Below the pieces are notes generated by a model. That model saw only the letters and a list, made by a program, of their open reading frames with translations, did not search any database and was not told the DNA's origin. Below are positions 1 to 7,600 of a stretch of DNA of 42,018 bases, piece after piece. Both the position numbers and the translations under genes were made by a program. Source of the DNA: a virus; IMG/VR virus record IMGVR_UViG_3300042879_002022, positions 1 through 42,018 of that record; one strand, 5' to 3'. Each line of letters opens with the position of its first letter. Position 1 is the first letter of the stretch.

Positions 1-48
1 GGCAACCGGCGCTGTGGCCGGAAACCCTGTGGACGGAAGTACGGCCAT
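1..48 (-). CDS. 5' fragment of the small fibre-operon protein that spans the window ends
   Basis: The ATG at 46-48 shares its A with the TGA stop of the upstream 88-residue gene (TGATG), so the two are translationally coupled. Only the first 16 codons fit here. The complete 55-residue gene is seen in the other copy of the overlap at 41772-41939. Confidence 0.75.
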   Translation of the reverse strand, partial: MAVLPSTGFPATAPVA

Positions 49-65
49 CAGCAGAAGCTCCCTGA
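44..65. repeat. 22-bp direct repeat, copy A (end of fibre gene, RBS and next start)
   Basis: These 22 bases recur exactly at 508-529. On the minus strand each copy encodes the last residues GSFC, the stop codon TGA and the overlapping ATG of the next gene, so it is both a C-terminal coding segment and a translational-coupling site with GGGAG just upstream of the start. Confidence 0.85.
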
Positions 66-314
66 CGGAAGGTGAATAGGGTTGTAGGCATCAGCACTGA
101 CGTAGTGAAACGCCGTGCCAGGAGGCACCACCGGGCCAACGCCGAATGGCACTTGCCCAGGGGTGCCAACTGAGAACGAGCCGTTGCGATAGATCGCAGT
201 CAGCTCATCCAGCAACACCGAGCCAGTTGTTCCCTCCGGCCCGACGGGACCGATGGGACCAGGAATTGCTGGGCTAAGCGTTCCCGAGAACGGGTTAAAG
301 GCGTAGTTGGACAT
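48..314 (-). CDS. Small collagen-like tail-fibre-associated protein
   Basis: The protein has 88 residues. The N-terminal third contains a short collagen-like Gly-X-Y run (GPIGPVGPEG, about residues 19-28), a trimer-forming element common in phage fibre parts. The last 45 residues closely match the C-terminus of the tail-fibre protein at 512-1267: both have a SVG.PG..PFGVGPV..PG core and end in PIH..SGSFC. I infer that this is a small accessory or tip protein of the tail fibre, possibly sharing a docking or trimerisation domain with the main fibre. It sits in a tight operon: its start is 3 bp after the 64-residue gene's stop, and its stop overlaps the next ATG across the artificial window end. 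The exact function is unknown. Confidence 0.8.
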   Translation of the reverse strand: MSNYAFNPFSGTLSPAIPGPIGPVGPEGTTGSVLLDELTAIYRNGSFSVGTPGQVPFGVGPVVPPGTAFHYVSADAYNPIHLPSGSFC

Positions 315-317
315 GGC

Positions 318-512
318 TCAGCTCTTGGTGATGCTGGTGACGTTGCCGCTGCCGTCATAGGCAAGGGTCAGCGTGGTAACGGTTGTCCCAGATGCGCCAC
401 CTTGCTTGTAGGTGACCGTCGAAAGATTTGTTCCCGAGTACGTCATCGCAACGTAGTCATGTTCGGGAATGGCGAAGCCTGGAATTGCGTCGCCATAAGG
501 TTGAGTTGCCAT
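318..512 (-). CDS. Conserved small phage protein in the fibre operon
   Basis: The protein has 64 residues and contains YDGSGNVTSITKS at the C-terminus. It is Thr/Ser/Gly-rich with alternating beta-strand character (VTYKQGG, TTVTTLTLAYDG), suggesting a small beta-structured virion component. The ATG at 510-512 overlaps the TGA of the fibre gene (TGATG), so it is probably translated by re-initiation. I cannot assign a function; its position suggests a fibre or baseplate accessory role. Confidence 0.75.
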   Translation of the reverse strand: MATQPYGDAIPGFAIPEHDYVAMTYSGTNLSTVTYKQGGASGTTVTTLTLAYDGSGNVTSITKS

Positions 513-529
513 CAGCAGAAGCTCCCTGA
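508..529. repeat. 22-bp direct repeat, copy B
   Basis: This is an exact copy of 44-65. It covers the GSFC-stop-ATG junction between the fibre gene and the 64-residue gene. The flanking coding sequence on the fibre side is also similar but diverged, consistent with an old duplication of a fibre C-terminal segment plus its junction. Confidence 0.85.
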
Positions 530-1267
530 AGCGTGGTGAATGGGGTAGTAATCGCTCTGACTGATGCCAGAGAACGCAGCCCCAGGCGTCAGCACAGGGC
601 CAACACCGAAGGGAATGGCGCCGGGCCGGCCAACACTGAAGGCAGCGTTAATCAAAATTTCCAGTGGCTCGAGCACCTGAATGGGGCTCTGTGGCACGGC
701 TGCTGCCGTGGCGATCTGCACAGCAGCGTTGGCCGCCGCTGATGCGGCATTGGCCGTGCCGGTGACAGCGTTGGCTGCTGCGATTGCCGCGTTCGATGCT
801 GTGGTCGCCGTAACGGCTTCCGCTTGTGCCGCCGTGGCTGAAGCCTGCGCAGCGGTTGCCGATGCCTGCGCTGCTGTGGCGCTGGCCCCCAGCTGTGTGA
901 TGGCCGCGTCGTTGCGGTCCTGCTGCTCCTGCACCACGTACAGGTTCTGCAGGTCGGCGGTGTCGAGATCGTCGGCGATCAGGTTGCTGCCGTCCTGCCA
1001 GTCCACCAGGCGCGTGGTGTTCGGCGTCTGGCGGATGACGGTCAGCGTCTGTCCGCTGGCGGGTGCTGCAACGGTCTGGATCTGGGTGCCGCTGGTCCAG
1101 TTGAAGCCAGCGCCATTCGCCAGCTCGCTGGTGAAGGTGCCATCAAGGATGTTGAATCCGAGGTAGACCTTGACGTGTGCCTTCAGCAGATACGGGAACG
1201 GGACAGAAAAGGTCGTGGTCGACCCGTTGCCCGCGTACTGGCGGTACGAGAATGGCGTCGCTGACAC
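512..1267 (-). CDS. Tail fibre protein, T7 gp17-type N-terminal anchor
   Basis: The protein has 251 residues, much shorter than T7 gp17 (about 553). Residues 1-125 match the T7 tail-fibre N-terminal domain that attaches the fibre to the tail (YAGNGSTTTFSVPFPYL near residue 11, RLVDWQDGSNLIADDLD near residue 86). Residues about 126-190 are an Ala/Gln-rich heptad region (ATAAQASATAAQA repeated), a likely trimeric coiled coil. The last 45 residues (PFGVGPV and PIHHASGSFC) are shared with the 88-residue protein downstream. It probably acts as an anchor or adaptor while receptor binding is carried by downstream proteins, including the DGR-diversified protein. It follows the 1132-residue virion protein by 7 bp and is coupled to the next gene by TGATG. 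Confidence 0.9.
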   Translation of the reverse strand: MSATPFSYRQYAGNGSTTTFSVPFPYLLKAHVKVYLGFNILDGTFTSELANGAGFNWTSGTQIQTVAAPASGQTLTVIRQTPNTTRLVDWQDGSNLIADDLDTADLQNLYVVQEQQDRNDAAITQLGASATAAQASATAAQASATAAQAEAVTATTASNAAIAAANAVTGTANAASAAANAAVQIATAAAVPQSPIQVLEPLEILINAAFSVGRPGAIPFGVGPVLTPGAAFSGISQSDYYPIHHASGSFC

Positions 1268-1274
1268 GGCATGA

Positions 1275-4200
1275 CTACGGGGCTGTAGTCATTGTGGCTC
1301 CATTCAAGGCCTCAGCAAAGCCACGCAGCCCTCCATCCGTGTTGCGCTCCAGATTGTTGGTTCGCATGATGTCGCGCCGTTCGCGCCATTCCTGAGCGGC
1401 CTGAGTGTTGCTGGTGTTGATCTGATCTCGTGTGATCAGGTGGTAATACTCCTTGGTTGCGTTGATCAGGACCTGGGCCGCTTTGCGGCGGCGTTCAGCG
1501 GCCGGCATGTCGCGGGCCTTGAGGTCGCTGGTGGTGTTGGGGTCGTCCTGCATCGCCTGATACACCGGCGAGTTGATCAGCGAACGCAGCGCCTCCTGGA
1601 CCGTGCGGCCTTTGACGTGTGGCTCCACAAACTGCACAACAGGGAATGTGACCGTCTTGCTGTTGGGGATGGTGATGCCAGTTGGCGTGTCGACGGGGAA
1701 GGCGAGCTGGAAGCTGACCGATGGCACCTTGCCGGCGATGGCAAGCCGCGCGGTCGGCGACATTTCGCCTTGGATCGTCGCGTAGGTGTCGTTGTACTCC
1801 TTCTTCAGGTCGTCGCTCATGGCAACGCCCTCGAGGACGCCTGACATTAACGCGCTGGGCGGGTTGAGCTGGTTCTGGGCGTCGAGCTCGGCATAGAGCT
1901 TCTCGTCAGCCTCGGGCCACACCTGCGGGAAGAAGCGGTCCTTCAGGGCATCGGCCAACTGCTGCCCCCAGGCGAGCTTGATCTTGCTGCCCAGCCAATC
2001 GCGCTCCTTGTAAGCACCGCCGATCAGGCCGGTGAGGCCAAGGGTGCCGTAGGCAAGCTCGCGCAACTGGCGCTCGATCTTTTCGAGCGGGCTGTCATCA
2101 GCGCCCTGGAAGTTCTGCGCTGCGCTCGGTGCGGTGCTGGCGAACAGGTTGCGGCTCTGCATCCCGCTGAAGCGCTCGGCGTCGCGGATCAGGCCGATGT
2201 TCGGGATCTGGCCGCTGCCGAGGTAGCCAAGGAGCCGGGCCGGTGAGCGGTTGGGCTCGAGGAACAGCTCCATCAGCTGATTCACCTGACCCAGGGCGGT
2301 CTGGCGCATGAGGTGGCCGGTGAGCACCTGCATCACGCCGCCTAGGGCGTTGTATTGGTCGTACTTGGAGTACGCCCCGGTCACGAACGTCTCCTTGATG
2401 TCCTTCCACAGGAACAGAGTGTTCAGCACGGGGATGCCGCCCAGGAAGGGGATGCCGGCGATCGTGTTTGGCGCCTTGCCCTGAGCCTGCAGCCCGATCC
2501 GCCACTCCTCCCTCTCGCGCAGATCGATCGGACCATTGCCGATGATCAGGCCCATGGCGTCCAGGGTGGCGAACAGGCCAAGCAGCTGAGCTGAAACCGC
2601 CCATGCGGCCTTGGCCCTAGCCGCCTGCTCTGGCGTTGCGCTCTTGCCAAAGGCGGCCTGCACCGGGACGGTCAGCCAGTCGCTGGCAAGGCGGAAGTCC
2701 AGCAGCGTGCCCATGAAGGGCGACTGCACATACGGGAACGCCAGGTCGAAGAACCAGTGCTTGCGGGCGCCCTGCATGGCGTTGAAGACGCCGCCGGTGA
2801 TCGTGCCCTCCTCAGGGCGGTTCTGCATCCGCATCTCTTGCGAGAACCCTTCGGCGGCCAGGGACTCCGGCGTGTCGAACGTGGGGTAGCCGTAGGTCTC
2901 GCCGACCTTTTCGTTGAGGATGCGCTCGGCAATCTCCTGATCCGTCACGTCGGCGCCCAGGGCGTTCTCGCGGCGGAAGCTCTTGATGTTCTCCTCTGTT
3001 GGCTCCAGCTGGTAGAAGGCCTTGTCCAGCTCGGACTGCACCCACTCATCGCGGCTGCGTTGATCGAACAGGCCGAGTTGGGCGCCGTCACGCCGGGCCC
3101 TGATCTCCAGATCGTTCTTGATCTTGAACAGGTGGAAGAAGTAGCCGGCCGTGTTGTCGACGCCGGCCATCATGCGGAAGCCGGGCGTAAGCACCTTGGC
3201 GCCCATGCTCTCCGCCCACAGTCGCCAGGCGGCGTGCATCTTGTTGCGGAAGACGCCGACGTTCTCAGGGATCGACCAGATGCCGGAATCGCGGCCCGTG
3301 CGGAACGGCATGTCGAGCATCTGCTGTAGCTCGGCCTTGAGCTGCTGGTTGGTCGAGATCTGCCGGCCGTAGGTGTCGGCGTTGCCGCCGAATGGGGCGA
3401 CGCCCTCTTTGAAGGCACTGGTGAACAGCTCGCGCGCGGATGCCCGCGTCATGTCCAGGCCGAACTTGACGCTGTTCCAGGCGACGCCAAAGCCTTCCTT
3501 GGTCGCATCCCACTGCTCGCGGGTGAGCTTGGTGCCGGCCGGCGTCAGGAGCCCGATGTTCTCGTAAGCCTGGCGGTAGGGGCCCAGGAAGAACATGCCG
3601 ATGTTGCTGCCCGCGTTCGTCTTGAACTGGGTCATCGCGTTCAGCAGCTGGCTGTCTTTGGCCAGCGCATTGCCGCGCTTCATCAGCAGGTTGAACCACT
3701 GCTTGTCGCCCAGACGGCTCTTGGGGTCGACGCCATCGAGCTGGGTGATGAGCTTGAGCTGCTCGATGGTTTCGGCCGCACGCTCTGGATTGACCTTGGC
3801 GTCATCAACAGCGTCGACCACCCGGGCGAAGTGGTCGTCGCGCATTAGCTCCTCGGGCGTCATCGTCAGCGCACCCTGCACCTCCGGCGCGTCTGGCTCA
3901 AACAGGCGGCCGTCGGCCAGCTGATCCGCTAGCTCGGTGTCCATGGCGCCAGGGCTGTCCACTGCGCCACGGCGGGCGTAGAGGGCCTGACCAGTGCGGC
4001 GGCCGGCGAGGCTGTAGTGGCGCTCGGAGACCAGGGCCAGCTTCCAGGCCTTGAACGCTGAACCCTTCAGGTCGGCCGGAACGTCGCCCGCACGGATCGC
4101 GGTGCTGATCTCATCCAGCTTGCCGAGGTAGGCGTCGCGGTAGCCCTCCTTGGCCACACGCAGGCGGATCATCCGCTCGGGAATGGCGTTGAACGCTGCG

Positions 4201-4673
4201 GCGTCGTTGGCCATCAAGGCCATGACGTTGTTCACGTCCAGGTTGAGATCCCGGTAGCTGCTGACCACCAGCTGAGCGATGCGCTCCTGGCCGAGCCGCT
4301 CGGTGATAAAGGCGTAGTCCTGGGGGTTCAGGCGCCGGTTGGAGATGGTCAGCAGCTGGGCGAGCTTGGCGTAGTCCTCAGCGGTCTCGATGTCGTAGTT
4401 GGCCAGCAGCTGCTTGAAGTTGATCGGCTGGTCGCCGCCGATGTCGACGCGTGGCTTGGCCTCCAGGGCTGCCTCGATGTAGGCGTTGAACTGATCGTTG
4501 TCGAGCAGCTCGGCCTGGCGGCGGAGTTCCCCCTCGAGCACGTTGTCGGGGATGGTGGCCTCGCCATCAACGGTGTAGCCGCTGACCTTGATCCGATTGA
4601 GGCGGTCCTCGATCTGGCGCTTCTGCTGCTGCAGGCGCTGGATCTCTTGAAAGGCGTCTTCGCAGTTGGACAT
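1275..4673 (-). CDS. Large internal virion / ejection protein
   Basis: The protein has 1132 residues and lies between the gp16-like protein and the fibre gene. It starts with a Gln/Glu-rich coiled coil (about residues 8-27) and is largely helical. There is a hydrophobic stretch near residues 690-715 (AWAVSAQLLGLFATLDAMG). A central segment around the MHAAWRLWAESMG motif resembles the large polyvalent-protein-associated domains found at the C-terminus of ejected phage proteins; this is an impression, not a demonstrated match. T7 has no extra gene between gp16 and gp17, but cyanopodoviruses often have additional large virion proteins here. I infer a role in the inner core and genome ejection. 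Confidence 0.75.
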   Translation of the reverse strand: MSNCEDAFQEIQRLQQQKRQIEDRLNRIKVSGYTVDGEATIPDNVLEGELRRQAELLDNDQFNAYIEAALEAKPRVDIGGDQPINFKQLLANYDIETAEDYAKLAQLLTISNRRLNPQDYAFITERLGQERIAQLVVSSYRDLNLDVNNVMALMANDAAAFNAIPERMIRLRVAKEGYRDAYLGKLDEISTAIRAGDVPADLKGSAFKAWKLALVSERHYSLAGRRTGQALYARRGAVDSPGAMDTELADQLADGRLFEPDAPEVQGALTMTPEELMRDDHFARVVDAVDDAKVNPERAAETIEQLKLITQLDGVDPKSRLGDKQWFNLLMKRGNALAKDSQLLNAMTQFKTNAGSNIGMFFLGPYRQAYENIGLLTPAGTKLTREQWDATKEGFGVAWNSVKFGLDMTRASARELFTSAFKEGVAPFGGNADTYGRQISTNQQLKAELQQMLDMPFRTGRDSGIWSIPENVGVFRNKMHAAWRLWAESMGAKVLTPGFRMMAGVDNTAGYFFHLFKIKNDLEIRARRDGAQLGLFDQRSRDEWVQSELDKAFYQLEPTEENIKSFRRENALGADVTDQEIAERILNEKVGETYGYPTFDTPESLAAEGFSQEMRMQNRPEEGTITGGVFNAMQGARKHWFFDLAFPYVQSPFMGTLLDFRLASDWLTVPVQAAFGKSATPEQAARAKAAWAVSAQLLGLFATLDAMGLIIGNGPIDLREREEWRIGLQAQGKAPNTIAGIPFLGGIPVLNTLFLWKDIKETFVTGAYSKYDQYNALGGVMQVLTGHLMRQTALGQVNQLMELFLEPNRSPARLLGYLGSGQIPNIGLIRDAERFSGMQSRNLFASTAPSAAQNFQGADDSPLEKIERQLRELAYGTLGLTGLIGGAYKERDWLGSKIKLAWGQQLADALKDRFFPQVWPEADEKLYAELDAQNQLNPPSALMSGVLEGVAMSDDLKKEYNDTYATIQGEMSPTARLAIAGKVPSVSFQLAFPVDTPTGITIPNSKTVTFPVVQFVEPHVKGRTVQEALRSLINSPVYQAMQDDPNTTSDLKARDMPAAERRRKAAQVLINATKEYYHLITRDQINTSNTQAAQEWRERRDIMRTNNLERNTDGGLRGFAEALNGATMTTAP

Positions 4674-4675
4674 GA

Positions 4676-7600
4676 TCAGCAGCCCTCCATGGCAGCGCGT
4701 TGCTTGACCGCCTCGATGCGGGCGTTCAGGTCGGCGACCCGAGCTTCGGCGAGCTGCGCGCTCTCCGCCAGGGCCCGAGAAGGCCGCCCGCTGACCGCTT
4801 CTTTGACCGCAGCTCTGGACAGCCCTCGCGGCAGGCCGGTCCTCGGGTTGGTGTCATCGAGGGCTTGAGTTAGCTCATCGACGAGTCGACCCTCGCTAAC
4901 CATGAATGACATCGTTTTGCCGCCAGTGCCCACCTTGCGTCCGTCCCAACTTGCGCTCCTCCAGCCAAGAAGGTCGACGGAGGCTTCCATGCGATCGAAC
5001 CCACCAGAAGGTTCTTCAAAAGCAAATTCGTTTTTGCCTAGAGATCCACTTCGTGCTCTTTCGAAGATGCCCCTCGCGGAATCAAACGCGCCGATTGTAA
5101 ACAGGTTATAAAGTTTTTCAGCAACATCAAAAATGCGATCGAAGGCAGAGATGATCGTGGTGACCGCTTTCGTGAGCCTGTCTGCGTTCGGCTCGTATCC
5201 GCCGAGCATGGCGCGGATGGGGTCTTGTCCGTTCCGTCGTGCCCACGCATACCGCTGAAAGGCGACTGCCTGCGATTCAGCGTAGGCAATCGCAGCGCCG
5301 GACTTGGAGCCGCTCACATGGTCGGAGCCAATGGCCGCCTTCATTCGGGCCCAAGTGTTGTCCAAGACCTTGGCTTCCTTGGGCCCCAACGACAGGTACT
5401 GCAGCCGGTGGAAGGCTTCGTGGTAGGCGGTCGGCATGATCTCGGCGTCGCTCGCGGCTCGCGTGACGCCATTGATCTGGATGAGGTCCTCCGTCAACCG
5501 GTAAAACCCTTTGCGCACCCCCTGCTTCCTGCCGTCGCCACCCCATTCGGACTTGATCGTGACAATCTCGTAGTCGTCTTCGAGGCGAACTGTGACGTCG
5601 TCGCCAACCACCTCGCGGACGATCTGCAGCAGCCCTGCACGCCGGAGCGCAGCGCCCTCGGGGGACATGTCCATTGGGGAGGAGTCAAAGGAGTCCCAGC
5701 CCCTCATGGAGTCGAGATCGCCGTTGCCGAAGCGCTGCTCCGGCACCTGCAGGCTCATCGCCTTCTGCGGTGCAGCGGCTGAGCCGGTCTGCTCCGTGAT
5801 GATGCCCTTGATCGCATCGCGCACCTTGGCGCCGTGCGTGCGGATCGCGGTGATGTTGTAGCCGGCCTCCTCCAGGGCCCGGATCAGGCGTGATTCGCCC
5901 TTCGACTTCTTGGCTTGGTCGCGCAGCATGTAGGCCGCACGGTCCAGGTCAGACGCGAACTCGACCTTCGCCATGCCGTAGCGGGGAGCGGACTTGGCCA
6001 GGTCTGCCGGGAAGGTGAACGCAGCGGGCGGAGCAAGGTCTTGCCCCGTGAGCTCGCGGAGTTGACCGCGCAGCTTGGCGGCGTGATCCATGAGCTGCTG
6101 GGCAAGCTCTGGATTGCGCTCCTCCGCTGCTGGTAGGCGGGACTGCTCAATCTGGCGGATGCTCCGCTCCAGCCGGTCAATCTCCTCGGCGCGCCGTTTG
6201 GCAGCGGCCGCCCCCGGAGGCGGCTCCTCGAAGCCTTCCAGTACCCCCGCGGCCTTCTTCTCGTCGAAGGTCTTGAGGTCGTAGCCCTCGGCGTCGCGCG
6301 CGGCCTTCTCGGCCTCGCGGGCGATCGTTTCATCCAGCTGGCGGTAGGCGTCGCGGAGGTCCAGCTCGTCCGCCATGGCCTTCACCACGTCGTCGGTGAT
6401 GGTGTTCTCTGCCAGATCGCGCTGCACCTTCATCAGGTCAACGCCTGAATCCATCGGCAGCTCAGGGATCGGCGTCTCGGGCGGGCGCACCTCACCGTTC
6501 TGGATGGCGCGCTGGATGGCGAAGAACTCCATCGCTTCCCGGTCGATGGGGTCCAGTCGATCCAACGGCGCGTCGGAAAGCTCCTTGATGACCGAGGCTT
6601 GGTCGCCGAGCTCGCGCGCACCTGCCTCCAGCCCAGCAGCCGCATCGCCAAGCTGGCGGGACATTTCAAGCCCCTTGTCGATCGACTCGCCGTAGGCAGC
6701 CGCGGCTCGGTCGATCTCGCCAAGGAGCGCCTGAGAGTCAGGGAGGAACTGCCCGCCGCCGGCCAGCAGATCTTCCTGGACCACGTCAGCCCGGGTGACG
6801 GCCTGCTCGCCCATCAGATCGGCGAGCTGGCCCACCAGGCGGTTCTTGATCTGCTTGGCGATCGCCCCCTTGTTTTCGCCGGCCGCCACGCGGTTGCCGC
6901 CCTCGTTAAGCAGGTCGCGGATCGGGCCGGTCTCCATCCAGGTGCGCTGGAAGTAGTCGATGGCCCGTGCGTTGGCCTCGGCCACCTGCTGCGCTGCGGT
7001 CTTGTCGATCCGGCTGCCCTTGGCCTCCAGCGCCGCCGAGTTGGCGTCCGCCATGGAGAACAGGCGCTTCTCCCGCTTCAGCAGGGTGGCCACCTCATCG
7101 GCGAGGTCGGCGACCGCCACCATCTGCTTGTTGAAGGTTTGATCCCAGTCGGTGCCGGCCAGCAGATCGGTCTGCTCGCCCATGGCCTGGGCCTCGCCGG
7201 TCATCTGCTTGCTCAGCTCGAGCATCCCCTTCAGGCGGCCCTCAGTGGTGCCGGGGTTCTCGACCAGGTAGCGGTAGGCGCCGCGCATCGAGGCTTCATC
7301 GGCCCCGCTGCCGCCAATGAGCCGGCCCTGGCGCTCCTTGATCTGGCCGCTTTCGACCGCGCGCAGGATGTCCTCCGGCAGACGACTGAGCTGGAAGCCG
7401 GACAGGCCGTTGCCGGAGTCCGGGGCCAGCGGCACTTGAAGCGCTTTCAGTTGCGCCGTATCGGTGATGCCGGCGCCTTTGAAAAACCAGGCTGCATCAA
7501 TTGGCCGGCCGCCGCCGGTGGCGATGTTGCTGAGAGCGCCGACGGTCTTTGCTTGCTCGGGCGACTCGGCAAAGATCTCCTTGATCGGCAGGGTCGGGAT

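Larger units (their letters stand above)
1..127. repeat. Terminal overlap, left copy
   Basis: The first 127 bases are identical to the last 127 bases of the window. The overlap is exactly 127 bp, a common assembler k-mer length, and a gene and its translational coupling run through it. I read it as the closing overlap of a circular assembly and not as a biological terminal repeat. The genome without it is about 41,891 bp. Confidence 0.93.

Noticed and set aside
1-127. Direct terminal repeats like those of T7
   Set aside because: The length equals a common assembly k-mer, and a coupled gene pair crosses the joint. Nothing marks it as a packaging end.
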